Assembly (NCBI GenBank): GCA_017794925.1
Contig: CP051238.1
Location: forward strand, 1,855,138-1,919,137
From: Aestuariibacter sp.
GTDB lineage: Bacteria > Pseudomonadota > Gammaproteobacteria > Enterobacterales > Alteromonadaceae
Direction: 5' to 3'
DNA: 64,000 nucleotides
Part shown: piece by piece, positions 34,768 to 42,920 of the stretch
How the letters are laid out: each line of letters starts with the position of its first letter
How positions within the stretch are numbered: position 1 is the first letter of the stretch
The notes under the pieces: model-generated
The model's input: the letters and a program-made list of their open reading frames with translations, nothing else
Told to the model about the DNA's origin: nothing
Database searches by the model: none
Made by a program: the position numbers and the translations under genes

Positions 34768-36756
34768 GTGGAAGCGCTATTACATCAGAACAAAGAAAGT
34801 TTATTTACGCTATTTCAATCAGTTAACCAGCATCAGATCAATCTGGGAAGCTTGAATACCTGGTGGGACAAGGTTGCACTGATTGGTAAAATCAACAGCT
34901 TGAATGTGCCACAAAGCTTGTTGACGAACATGCTTGAGACAAAAGCTGAATTTGCCGAGTTACAATCGGTTCTGATTGAAAATCTGCTCTCGGAACAATT
35001 GCAGCAGCAGCAACGACGACACTCAGCGATAGCACAGGTTATTGTTGATATCCCAAACCGTAATTTATTCGAGCGTACCGCTGACGTCGGGTTTCTGGCC
35101 ACCGACGCTGATCTTATGACCTATCTGTCCCAGGCGACGCATACTGATTACGAGCGAAGTCAAATTGAATCCCGCCTTCAGGAATATGCCGCAAAATACA
35201 CGGTATATGACGATATCCTGCTTATCGATGTTAACGGCGCAGTCCAAGCTCAATTGGATTCGGCTAATCCCGTCTCAGATACCAACGATCCGATTATTCG
35301 GGAGGTGTTGCAGGGCGATGAACCCTATTATGAACTATGCCGTTACTCCTGTTTACGACCCAATCAGTCTCTTTCTTCGTTGTTCCTCGCGCCAATAAAA
35401 GCATCTGAACAGGAAGGCGGTCATATTTTGGGGATGTTGTGTTTGAGTTTTAAGCTCGAAGACGAGATGGCTGCGGTGTTTAATGATTTAAGCCAGGGCG
35501 ATCAAGCCATTTTCGCGCTGCTGGATGAAAGCGGCAATGTACTGGTGTCTAATCAGCCGCATATCCTGCCCCCTGATACATTATTAAGCCTCAGTGATGA
35601 ATATCACATGCTAACACTGGATAATCGCCGCTACCTTGTTGCTTCGGCAAAAACCCGAGGCTATCAGGGGTATATGGGCTTGGGTTGGCAAGGCTGCGTT
35701 CTGTTGCCGCTCATACCCATTAAGAACGACAATGGGGACAACAGCAAAGGCTCTGTAGACAGTAAGTGCTGGAATGGCTTTTCACCGACCCTAACCGGCA
35801 TTCAGCGACGTTCAAAAATCGTTACCGACGACTTGGATCTGGTGGTGTTAAACGGACGCATCGCTGCGGCTCGCAGTGATGCAGATGAATTCATTCCTAT
35901 TCTTGAAGAAATTCGCAATATCGGCCGGCAAATGCAGTCGATCTTCAGTGATTCAGTGAGTCAGTTAATGAGTACGGCACTGAGCACGCATTTTAACGAT
36001 TTGAGTTTCGATGCCGCTCTGGCCATCGATATTATGGACAGAAACCTGTATGAACGTGCAAACGACTGCAGATGGTGGGCGTTAACCACAAAATTTATTG
36101 AGTTAGTTGCTTCGGCAGGAAAAAACGAGGAGGCGCAGCAGACGCTGACTGACGTACTGACTTATATTAACGAACTCTACACCGTGTATACCTGCATTTA
36201 TCTCTACGACCACCAGGGGCAAATTGTTGCGGCGTCAAACCCTGCATTCAGTCATCACATTGGCGAGCCTGTTGACGCGAAAACTAACTGGCAAGGCATC
36301 AAGAGCTTAAATTCGCCACAACAGTACTGCGTGTCAGAATTCGAACCAAGCACCTACTACAATGGCCAACACACGTATATTTATAATGCTGCTATCCAAC
36401 AACAAAACACGTTAGTGGGCGGTATTGGATTAGTGTTTGACAGCGCACCACAGTTCCAGGACATGTTGAACGATGTGATCGTGGGCAGCAAGCGCTTTGC
36501 CATTTATATTGAGCGCAGTGGCAAGGTGGTCGGTGTCTGTAAAGGCGCACCCTGGAACGTGGGAGACCAGTTGGAGTTGCCACCCGAGGTTACACAACAG
36601 GAAAATGGGTATCAGGGTGCAGGCTTGTACGAGATTGATGGCGTTGAATATACCCTGGGCTTTGCGGTGTCTAAGGGATACCGGGAATACAAGGTATCCG
36701 ATAACTACAAAAACGATGTCATAGCACTTGTTGCCGAGGTCAATAGCCGCGATTAG
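34768..36756 (+). CDS. Soluble protein with two tandem cache-like modules
   Basis: This 662-residue protein has no signal peptide and no membrane helix, so it should be cytoplasmic. The sequence contains an internal duplication: one module begins near residue 94 (DIPNRNLFERTADVGFLATD) and a second near 421 (DIMDRNLYERANDCRWWALT). Each continues with a YTVYDDI- or YTVYTCI-type strand, a variable ligand region and a closing GG(H/I)(I/G)LG(M/L) strand, the order expected for cache-type small-molecule sensors. The N-terminal 80 residues (with a WWDKVALIG block) and the linker between modules are helical. No output domain (kinase, MCP, GGDEF, CheW) is visible. GTG start with a G-rich site. Family placement rests on motif resemblance; function unknown. 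The stop interlocks with the convergent HTH gene. Confidence 0.7.
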   Translation: MEALLHQNKESLFTLFQSVNQHQINLGSLNTWWDKVALIGKINSLNVPQSLLTNMLETKAEFAELQSVLIENLLSEQLQQQQRRHSAIAQVIVDIPNRNLFERTADVGFLATDADLMTYLSQATHTDYERSQIESRLQEYAAKYTVYDDILLIDVNGAVQAQLDSANPVSDTNDPIIREVLQGDEPYYELCRYSCLRPNQSLSSLFLAPIKASEQEGGHILGMLCLSFKLEDEMAAVFNDLSQGDQAIFALLDESGNVLVSNQPHILPPDTLLSLSDEYHMLTLDNRRYLVASAKTRGYQGYMGLGWQGCVLLPLIPIKNDNGDNSKGSVDSKCWNGFSPTLTGIQRRSKIVTDDLDLVVLNGRIAAARSDADEFIPILEEIRNIGRQMQSIFSDSVSQLMSTALSTHFNDLSFDAALAIDIMDRNLYERANDCRWWALTTKFIELVASAGKNEEAQQTLTDVLTYINELYTVYTCIYLYDHQGQIVAASNPAFSHHIGEPVDAKTNWQGIKSLNSPQQYCVSEFEPSTYYNGQHTYIYNAAIQQQNTLVGGIGLVFDSAPQFQDMLNDVIVGSKRFAIYIERSGKVVGVCKGAPWNVGDQLELPPEVTQQENGYQGAGLYEIDGVEYTLGFAVSKGYREYKVSDNYKNDVIALVAEVNSRD

Positions 36757-37484
36757 CGGCGCATGGCCTCGAAGAGTGAGGGTTCCCAGGGGCGCATCGC
36801 CATTAGCAACCCCATATGTGTGCGCTCTGCAATAGGTAATCTGGCGTCCTCTTCGTTTAACTCGGCAGCCTCCCGGGTAATTTGATTAAGGCGGCGCTGT
36901 ATTATCTCAATGGAGGACTGTGAATAGCGTCCTCGCAGGTAAAAGCGAAACGTCCAGGGTTCATTTTTCTTTGGCGCCATAAACTTCACCATCACCTCTT
37001 GCTCCATAAATCGTTCCAGCGGCCCGCCGGGGATCCACCTGAAATCCTGAGCAATAAGCAGGCGGTAGCGGTTACCCGGATGCAACTCTATTAGCCGTAA
37101 ACGATCGAGCTTAGCGAACAGCTGAATCGCTTCGTGCTCGCTGATAGCATAATGTTCGACAAATTCGTTAAACTGCCAGCCATCCCTGACACAGACGGCT
37201 GCCAGTAAAAGTTTGGGGTTTTCCAGCAGTTGCTGTTCCTGTGACTCTGTCAGTTGCGACACCTTTTGCTGTTGTTGTGCCATTAATACAAAGACATCAC
37301 TCAGTGTCATTCCCATCAATTCCGTAATTTGTACCAGACGCTCTAATGTAAAACTCTGTTGTGAGAAGCAGCGCTTGATACTGGCCTCACTGAGTCCAAG
37401 GGCATCGGCGATAGACCGATAGGTTAAATCGTGCTCTCTGAGAAGCTGCTTTAAAGTCAGGGTAAGTTGCTTAATTTGGCTCAT
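36753..37484 (-). CDS. HTH (XRE-type) transcriptional regulator
   Basis: This 243-residue protein has an N-terminal Cro/C1-type helix-turn-helix (about residues 8-62: REHDLTYRSIADALGLSEASIKRCF) and a C-terminal domain of about 170 residues with the blocks VRDGWQFNEFVEHYAISEHEAIQL and WTFRFYLRGRYSQSS that I do not recognise as a ligand-binding family; a second winged-helix-like segment around 100-140 is possible. It is divergent from a small secreted protein gene across 116 bases containing a TAGTAT/ATACTA inverted repeat, so autoregulation or control of that cluster is plausible. Confidence 0.8.
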   Translation of the reverse strand: MSQIKQLTLTLKQLLREHDLTYRSIADALGLSEASIKRCFSQQSFTLERLVQITELMGMTLSDVFVLMAQQQQKVSQLTESQEQQLLENPKLLLAAVCVRDGWQFNEFVEHYAISEHEAIQLFAKLDRLRLIELHPGNRYRLLIAQDFRWIPGGPLERFMEQEVMVKFMAPKKNEPWTFRFYLRGRYSQSSIEIIQRRLNQITREAAELNEEDARLPIAERTHMGLLMAMRPWEPSLFEAMRR

Positions 37485-37523
37485 AGTATTAAAAATTGAT
37501 ACCTTGGGTGGTAAAAGATACTA
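37484..37523. promoter_or_regulatory. Inverted repeat upstream of the HTH regulator
   Basis: TAGTAT (37484-37489) and ATACTA (37518-37523) are complementary, with additional GATAC copies between them (TTGATACC and AAGATACT). Sitting between the HTH regulator and the divergent envelope genes, this could be an operator. Confidence 0.3.
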
Positions 37524-37600
37524 CATTTTTTTGTTGAGTTTACAATATTTGTACTTGTGGCTAATTTGATTAGGCATTCAAGCAAACAAGGAAATTCACA

Positions 37601-37945
37601 ATGAAAAAGTTAGTTACAGGTGTAGTAATCGCAATCTTAGCCAGTCCGGTAATTGCAGATGATTCAGTGGATCACAGCGCACAAGCCAGTAAGCACAGCG
37701 TGCTGGCGAGTGTTGAAGGGGCCTCAGTGGGGGCGAGTGTGGCCAGCGCGGTGGTTGCTGTTCCAGTGGTAGTGAGTGCGGCGGCAGTAGTCACAGTTGC
37801 CAGTGCTGTAGACAAGGCCGCTGATTCGGTTCATCACAGCCATGAGAGTAAAGAGAAAAAGCCACTGGTCATTACCACGAAAGTGATTACCCGTGACCCG
37901 CCACCGTCTGAAGTCGTTGTAGAACAGACGGTAGTAAAGCCTTAA
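37601..37945 (+). CDS. Small exported Ala/Val-rich protein
   Basis: This 114-residue protein has a signal peptide (about 1-19, ending VIADD), a His/Ser-containing mature start, a strongly hydrophobic Ala/Val-rich stretch (about 40-72) that could span a membrane, and a charged and proline-rich C-terminus with a conserved-looking KVITRDPPPSE turn. No family recognised. AAGGAAATT precedes the ATG. It heads a run of same-strand genes for envelope proteins, 24 bases before the DUF2145 gene. Confidence 0.65.
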   Translation: MKKLVTGVVIAILASPVIADDSVDHSAQASKHSVLASVEGASVGASVASAVVAVPVVVSAAAVVTVASAVDKAADSVHHSHESKEKKPLVITTKVITRDPPPSEVVVEQTVVKP

Positions 37946-37969
37946 TTCACACAGCGACGGGAGCATAGC

Positions 37970-38770
37970 ATGCGTTATCTGGTTATTATCATTTTCAATC
38001 TGACGATACTATTTAGTCAATCGGCTAACGCAGGTAGTCAGGCTACCGGCGAGGCGTTATTTTCGCCAGAAGAGGTTGTCGATTTTGCAAAGCAGGTTGA
38101 GCAATATGCTGCACAACAACAGGCATATGCTTTTATTATTGGCCGTCAGGGACGGCCTGATAAAGACCTGCCCAAAGGTATAACCTTTACCCATGTTGCG
38201 GTTGCCGTTTATTCAAACATTGAACTGGACAATGGCGAAATCGTACAAGGTTATGCAATTCACAACTTGTATCAGCGAGCAAAGGATCCGGGCCGAAGCG
38301 ATATTATCGTCGATTACCCCGTGGACTTCTTTTGGGCCGCCAAGGCTATGAAAGCCGGGATCATAATTCCGACCCCGGCCATCCAGAAAAAGCTGGTCGA
38401 TCTCATTGCGTCTGGTCAGCATAAAGCACTACACAACCCGCATTATTCAGTGGTGGCGAACCCTCACAATCGCTATCGCCAGAACTGTACAGAATTCACA
38501 TTGGACGTGTTACAGGCAGCGATTTATCAAACTGACGACATTGACCGGATTAAACAAAACAGTCAGGCCTATTTTAAGCCACAGCCTGTCAATATGAGTC
38601 GCTTTAAGCTTGCATTGGGTGGCATGTTTTCAGACGGCGTGACCCTGAATGACCATAAAGGTAAGGTTGCGACCGCCACATTTGGTAGCCTACAGCGTTA
38701 CATGAAGCAATATGGTTTGGCAGAGCAGGCTGTGATCATCCAATCGAATGGCACAACGACGCAATTATAA
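37970..38770 (+). CDS. DUF2145 family exported protein
   Basis: This 266-residue protein has a signal peptide (about 1-21, ending NAGS) and matches the DUF2145 pattern: [46 protein letters not shown] and a C-terminal [10 protein letters not shown] segment. The His in FTHVA and the Cys in QNCTEF are spaced as in NlpC/P60-like papain folds, which suggests but does not prove a peptidase-type domain. Function of the family is not established. It lies 24 bases after the small exported protein and 10 bases before the next membrane protein gene, so all three probably share a transcript. Confidence 0.75.
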   Translation: MRYLVIIIFNLTILFSQSANAGSQATGEALFSPEEVVDFAKQVEQYAAQQQAYAFIIGRQGRPDKDLPKGITFTHVAVAVYSNIELDNGEIVQGYAIHNLYQRAKDPGRSDIIVDYPVDFFWAAKAMKAGIIIPTPAIQKKLVDLIASGQHKALHNPHYSVVANPHNRYRQNCTEFTLDVLQAAIYQTDDIDRIKQNSQAYFKPQPVNMSRFKLALGGMFSDGVTLNDHKGKVATATFGSLQRYMKQYGLAEQAVIIQSNGTTTQL

Positions 38771-38780
38771 GGAAAGAACA

Positions 38781-39167
38781 ATGAAACCAACAAAAGCATT
38801 TAGTATTGCATCAGCGGTTGCCCTGGCAACGGGATCGGTGGCCTATCTGGCAGGGTTGTATAACGCCACCATGATGTTAAATGAAAAAGGCTATTACTTT
38901 GCGGTACTCCTGTTGGGGCTCTTTGGTGTCGTGTCGCTTCAGAAAAGTATTCGTGACAAGCTGGCAGGAATAATGGTGACCAAGCCTTACATGGTAGCCT
39001 GTGTAGCGGCAACCATCGCGGGAATAGCATTACTGGTGATTGGCTTGGTCAACGCAGATTTATTGCTTAGCGAAAAGGGCTTTTTTGGTATGGCTTACAC
39101 ATTGAGCCTGTTTGCTGCTATCGCGGTGCAAAAGAACGTGAGGGACAGTGCAGAGGTCGAGGCCTGA
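38781..39167 (+). CDS. YiaA/YiaB-like inner-membrane protein
   Basis: This 128-residue protein contains four hydrophobic helices in two repeated pairs, each built as a helix, a short LNEKGYYF- or [12 protein letters not shown] turn and a second helix followed by QK(S/N)(I/V)RD. That two-fold repeat matches the YiaA/YiaB two-helix domain. Function unknown. The ATG at 38781 is used because AAGGAAAG sits just before it; an in-frame upstream extension lies within the preceding gene. A hairpin terminator follows. Confidence 0.8.
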   Translation: MKPTKAFSIASAVALATGSVAYLAGLYNATMMLNEKGYYFAVLLLGLFGVVSLQKSIRDKLAGIMVTKPYMVACVAATIAGIALLVIGLVNADLLLSEKGFFGMAYTLSLFAAIAVQKNVRDSAEVEA

Positions 39168-39202
39168 TAACTGCTCAACGCGTCTTAACGAATGCCTTCA
39201 AT

Positions 39203-39230
39203 CGGCTGGTACAGTGTGCCAGCCGTTTTC
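39203..39230. terminator. Hairpin after the YiaA-like gene
   Basis: CGGCTGG (39203-39209) pairs with CCAGCCG (39219-39225) and is followed by TTTTC on the plus strand. It lies between the YiaA-like stop and the stop of the convergent small membrane protein. Confidence 0.75.
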
Positions 39231-39405
39231 ATTGTGGCGAGCTGCCAGCGAACTGCAGATCAGCTAACACCCAGTACATGCCTAATTGAAACAACGACAA
39301 GGCACCCGCCATAGACAGACTCAAAGGCGTGCTTAAAGTCAGTGAATAAGTAATAGCAAGCGCCGCGATAAATAATCCGGTAACGACCCAGGTTGCTGGT
39401 TTCAT
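39229..39405 (-). CDS. 58-residue predicted membrane protein
   Basis: A short reading frame on the minus strand encodes 58 residues with two hydrophobic helices (about 6-27 and 30-50) joined by a short turn, starting MKPATWVVTG and ending AGSSPQ. Support comes from a near-ideal ribosome-binding site, AAGGAGG followed 6-8 bases later by ATG, and from a stop that falls just inside a terminator-like hairpin. Base composition is like its neighbours. Convergent with the YiaA-like gene; both start MKP, which may be coincidence. No family recognised. Confidence 0.65.
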   Translation of the reverse strand: MKPATWVVTGLFIAALAITYSLTLSTPLSLSMAGALSLFQLGMYWVLADLQFAGSSPQ

Positions 39406-39497
39406 AATGATTTCCTCCTTCAGACAGGAGAAGTATGGGGGATGGGACAGTTTGGGTAAAACGAAACTAATAGATATAGCTAATCTGAAAATTTAAT

Positions 39498-39534
39498 TAA
39501 AAACACCCCGTCAACCATGATGGTTGCGGGGTGT
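39498..39534 (-). terminator. Intrinsic terminator of the exported aminotransferase gene
   Basis: ACACCCCG (39503-39510) pairs with CGGGGTGT (39527-39534), and CAACCA (39512-39517) with TGGTTG (39521-39526) inside it. Read on the minus strand, the stem is followed by a T-run (39498-39502), giving a strong terminator 20 bases after the stop. Confidence 0.9.
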
Positions 39535-39553
39535 ATTTGGATGCAAACAGAAA

Positions 39554-40738
39554 TTAAGCGTAAACCGCTTTCAGTGCATTCACACAAGCATCAGTTTCTG
39601 CAGGCGTGCCCACACTGATACGCGACCAGGTGTCATATCCAGGCCAGGTACGACCAACGACCTTCACACCCAACGCACGCATTTTAGTGGCGAATTCATC
39701 GTGTGGCATACCGGTATCCATGTAGATAAAGTTACCTTGTGGGTTCTTCGCGTAAGGACGTCCCAGGGCTTCTGCTGCAGCTGTCAGTTTAGCGCGCTCC
39801 GTGCCGACACGACTACGCATCGTATTCAGGTTTTCCAAATCTTCCATGCTGGCAATACCGGCAACCAGACCAAGATAATTCACACCACCCATGCGCAGCA
39901 TGCGACCCATTTGTTTCGCTTGTTCTGCCGGCATGATGGCGTAGCCTAAACGTTGGCCTGCCATGGCATGAATCTTTGAGAACGTACGGCAAATAACCAC
40001 GTTGTAACCGTCTGCAGCCAGCTTAGACTGCACATTTGATGGGTAGGCATCAGACATTTCAATATAGGCTTCGTCAATGAACACCTGGGCTTTCTGCGAA
40101 ACACGCTTTGCGAAAGCGGTCAATTTCGCCGCGTCAACTGCACGGCCTGTCGGGTTATTCGGGTTGCAAATATACACCGCGGTGGTGTCGTCGGTAACCG
40201 CGGCTTCAATGGCATCCAAATCGAAGTCCATATTAGCATCCAGCGGAACGTAGGTTACGTCGGCACCCATGAATTCAGCACCGCGAGGCACACCCTCGTA
40301 GGTCGCCATAGAAGTAACCAGCTTGTTACCGTTCTTTGTGATCCAGTCAGCGTAGCCAAACAGGATGGGCGATGAGCCGTTGGTTACGACGATCTGATCC
40401 TCTGATACCCCTTCCTGGGCTGCAATTTTCTTTACCAGCACATCGACAGTGGCGTCTGAATAGCGGCACAGGTTCAGCAGTTCACCTTGCATGGCTTCTA
40501 CTGCTTTCTTGGATGGACCAAAGGCATTCTCGTTCGAAGAAAGTCGGATTAAACCGTCGTTCAGGTTTGGTGTGGCAGACGGAAAGTGTTCGGTTTTCAT
40601 ACCGGCTGCACTTAGCTCTTTTACACCAGAATCCACACAGGCTGACAAGGCAGCGGCACCCGCTCCAATTCCGACAGTTTTTAGCCATTTGCGGCGTGAT
40701 GAATCAACAGGAGGTAAGTTTTGCATTTCACGTTTCAT
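39554..40738 (-). CDS. Histidinol-phosphate-aminotransferase-like PLP enzyme with Tat/lipoprotein leader
   Basis: This 394-residue protein is a fold-type-I PLP aminotransferase closest in motif pattern to HisC: LSSNENAFGPS, CNPNNPTG (near 191-198), FIDEAY with the PLP-binding Asp222, and TFSK with the Schiff-base Lys255. Unusually, it starts with a twin-arginine leader (SSRRKWLK, Arg15-Arg16, then a Gly/Ala-rich hydrophobic segment) ending in LSAC with Cys34, which fits a Tat-exported, possibly lipidated protein. Export of a folded, cofactor-loaded enzyme would be consistent with Tat. No his genes are near, so histidine biosynthesis is unlikely to be its main role. The substrate is unknown. 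Confidence 0.85.
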   Translation of the reverse strand: MKREMQNLPPVDSSRRKWLKTVGIGAGAAALSACVDSGVKELSAAGMKTEHFPSATPNLNDGLIRLSSNENAFGPSKKAVEAMQGELLNLCRYSDATVDVLVKKIAAQEGVSEDQIVVTNGSSPILFGYADWITKNGNKLVTSMATYEGVPRGAEFMGADVTYVPLDANMDFDLDAIEAAVTDDTTAVYICNPNNPTGRAVDAAKLTAFAKRVSQKAQVFIDEAYIEMSDAYPSNVQSKLAADGYNVVICRTFSKIHAMAGQRLGYAIMPAEQAKQMGRMLRMGGVNYLGLVAGIASMEDLENLNTMRSRVGTERAKLTAAAEALGRPYAKNPQGNFIYMDTGMPHDEFATKMRALGVKVVGRTWPGYDTWSRISVGTPAETDACVNALKAVYA

Positions 40739-40959
40739 AAGGCTGCTCTGTTCAGGGTTATAAAGTATACGGAATACCCAGATTAAATATTAATCATGGT
40801 CAATGCAATACCCCTATATAAATCAATCAGATGAAATAAGCACTTCAGGGAGGTGTTCAGGATAAACTTACGAATATTGGGGATAAACGACAGGGCAGGG
40901 CTGTGAATGATAATGAGATTTCAAGAGAATTATGACGTCAGCTATCTGTTTTTGCTGAA

Positions 40960-40992
40960 GTTTACCGGTATCGCTTCGCAATACCGGTAAAC
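40960..40992 (-). terminator. Perfect 12-bp hairpin after ptsO
   Basis: GTTTACCGGTAT (40960-40971) and ATACCGGTAAAC (40981-40992) form a perfect stem with a 9-base loop, 6 bases beyond the ptsO stop. No T-run follows on the minus strand, so it may end transcription with help or stabilise the 3' end of the long rpoN-ptsO mRNA. Confidence 0.6.
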
Positions 40993-40998
40993 AGGACG

Positions 40999-41271
40999 TT
41001 ATTCGTCTTCGTTAAAACGCCCAACGATTAATGACTCTACCGCGTCCATCGCTTCTTTTGCCTGGTCGCCCTCACAAATGATATCAACCTGTTCGCCCTG
41101 GTGGCTTTCTAACATCATTAAGCCCAGTACGCTGTTGGCATTGCACTCGTTGTCGCCTTTTTTTACCGTAATAGTGGCGTCGAATTGGTTGGCCAGCTGA
41201 ACTAACTGCGTGGCGGCACGGGCATGTAATCCCAGTTTATTTACAATAGTCAGCGTTTTTTCAATACGCAT
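40999..41271 (-). CDS. ptsO: Nitrogen-PTS phosphocarrier NPr
   Basis: NPr (90 residues) is an HPr-like protein that passes phosphate from EI-Ntr (PtsP) to EIIA-Ntr. The active-site His is in KLGLHARAA (about residue 16), and the conserved NANSVLGLMML region replaces the HPr-Ser regulatory loop. It is the last gene of the rpoN cluster; the rapZ stop and its start share one base (TAATG). Confidence 0.95.
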   Translation of the reverse strand: MRIEKTLTIVNKLGLHARAATQLVQLANQFDATITVKKGDNECNANSVLGLMMLESHQGEQVDIICEGDQAKEAMDAVESLIVGRFNEDE

Positions 41272-42116
41272 TAGCGGTTCAGCTCCCTGTGGCGAATTTG
41301 AACGTCCGGGTGCTTATCACTGAATAACTTTGCCAGCGATTGAGCTACGAACACAGAACGGTGTTGTCCACCTGTGCAGCCAATGGCAATCGTTACATAG
41401 CTTCGATTGTTACGCTCTAAATGTGGTAGCCAGGTTGTCAGTAAGTTTTGTATTTGCCAGATGAATTTGGTGACGATAGGTTGTGAGCCTAAAAAGGCTT
41501 CAACGGGAGAATCCAACCCGGTTAAATGCTTTAAATCCGGTTCCCAGTGAGGGTTGGGCAAGAATCGGGCATCAAATACATAATCCGCATCTTTGGGAAT
41601 ACCGTGTTTAAATCCAAATGATTCAAACACCATGACCAGCCTGGAGCTTTTTTTACCCAGAATGCGTTCTCGTATCAGCTCTGCAAGCTGGTGGATTGAC
41701 AGGCTATCGGTGTCAATATACAGGTCGGCACGTTCTGTCACTGGTGCCAGCAGTTCCCGCTCTGCCTGTATCGCTTCGGCCAGGGATTTGTTTAACTTGG
41801 CTAATGGGTGTAAGCGGCGGGTTTCACTAAATCGCTTGACCAGGATGTCGTCGCTGGCATCGATATAAACGATAGTCATTGCCCATGACGAAGGCAGGTA
41901 GTCCAGTATTTCAACCAGCTCGTCAGGATCTTTAGGTAGGTTACGCACGTCAATGCTAACCGCTACCTGATCGTACTCATCGACGACGGTATGGGTTAGG
42001 GTGGGAAGCAGGTTGACCGGAATGTTGTCGACGCAATAATAGCCAAGGTCTTCCAGCGCACGTAAAGCGACCGACTTACCCGAGCCCGAGCGACCGCTGA
42101 TAATGATGAGTTTCAT
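41271..42116 (-). CDS. rapZ: RNase adapter protein RapZ
   Basis: RapZ (281 residues) guides RNase E to the small RNA GlmZ in enterics and so controls glucosamine-6-phosphate synthase. The Walker A motif GRSGSGKSVAL is at residues 8-18 and a Walker B-like YIDASDD lies near residue 86; the C-terminal RNA-binding half contains GCTGGQHRSVFVA. Whether a GlmZ/GlmY-like sRNA exists in this organism cannot be seen. It lies between ptsN (30 bases) and ptsO (1-base overlap). Confidence 0.95.
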   Translation of the reverse strand: MKLIIISGRSGSGKSVALRALEDLGYYCVDNIPVNLLPTLTHTVVDEYDQVAVSIDVRNLPKDPDELVEILDYLPSSWAMTIVYIDASDDILVKRFSETRRLHPLAKLNKSLAEAIQAERELLAPVTERADLYIDTDSLSIHQLAELIRERILGKKSSRLVMVFESFGFKHGIPKDADYVFDARFLPNPHWEPDLKHLTGLDSPVEAFLGSQPIVTKFIWQIQNLLTTWLPHLERNNRSYVTIAIGCTGGQHRSVFVAQSLAKLFSDKHPDVQIRHRELNR

Positions 42117-42146
42117 GGGTAGCCTGATTCCTTGTTAGGCAGTTTA

Positions 42147-42596
42147 TCAACCGTCACACAGTGCAGCGATTACCTCTTCTTTGGTTTCTGCCCCGCGGAT
42201 GGCTTTAATGATATCTTTTTGACTGAGTTTACCTGCGATTGTTGCCAATGTCTGCAAATGGCCTTCAGTTTGATTTTCCGGGACTAAAATGGCAAAGAAG
42301 ATGTCCACGGGCTTATCGTCAATCGCGTCAAAATCGATAGCTGGGTTAGTTGTCACTACGACAGCGGTAACTTTGCTCAGGTCCGGTAAACGACCGTGTG
42401 GTAACGCGATGCCATTACCAATGCCGGTACTGCCCACTTTCTCGCGTCCAAGCAAAGCATTGAGTACCGCTTCCTTTTCAACTTCGGGGCTCGTTTGAGC
42501 AGCAATATCACTGATGATTTCAAGAATTCGTTTCTTGCTATTGCACTGGACCGCACACTCGGTGCGGTCCAGGCTCACTAACGCTTGTATATTCAT
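42147..42596 (-). CDS. ptsN: Nitrogen-regulatory EIIA protein PtsN
   Basis: EIIA-Ntr (149 residues) is the final phospho-acceptor of the nitrogen-PTS and regulates potassium transport and other targets. The phosphorylated His is in GNGIALPHGRL (about residue 68). The family blocks NALLGREKVGSTGIG and FFAILVPENQ are present. It follows hpf by 12 bases on the same transcript. Confidence 0.95.
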   Translation of the reverse strand: MNIQALVSLDRTECAVQCNSKKRILEIISDIAAQTSPEVEKEAVLNALLGREKVGSTGIGNGIALPHGRLPDLSKVTAVVVTTNPAIDFDAIDDKPVDIFFAILVPENQTEGHLQTLATIAGKLSQKDIIKAIRGAETKEEVIAALCDG

Positions 42597-42608
42597 AAGG
42601 TCGGTGAC

Positions 42609-42896
42609 TTAATGTTTTTTGAGTTTTTCCTTATGCTTGATAACCTGGCGATCCAGTTTGTCTACCATGCTATCAATTGCTGCATACATATCGGTGTCTT
42701 CAGACGAAGCGAACACTTCTGCACCACTAAGGTGAACGGTGGCTTCGGCTTTTTGATTCAATTTTTCTACGTTAAGGATCACATGCACGTTGGATATGTG
42801 ATCAAAGTGTCGCTCCAGCTTACTGAATTTAGTATCAACATAATTACGCAAAGAATCGGTTATCTCTACATGATGACCAGTCAGATTAATTTGCAT
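42609..42896 (-). CDS. hpf: Ribosome hibernation promoting factor (short form)
   Basis: This 95-residue short HPF binds the 30S decoding region and helps form inactive 100S ribosomes in stationary phase. The N-terminus MQINLTGHHVEITDSLRNYV and DMYAAIDSMVDKLDRQ are diagnostic, and the length fits the short gammaproteobacterial form rather than the long type. It lies between rpoN and ptsN, as in E. coli. Confidence 0.95.
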   Translation of the reverse strand: MQINLTGHHVEITDSLRNYVDTKFSKLERHFDHISNVHVILNVEKLNQKAEATVHLSGAEVFASSEDTDMYAAIDSMVDKLDRQVIKHKEKLKKH

Positions 42897-42920
42897 AGTT
42901 CGTCTTCCTTATATTTCGGC

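Noticed and set aside
39524..39949. Plus-strand frame starting in the aminotransferase terminator
   Set aside because: It is antisense to the aminotransferase gene, begins within the terminator hairpin and has an implausible Cys/His/Thr-rich composition.
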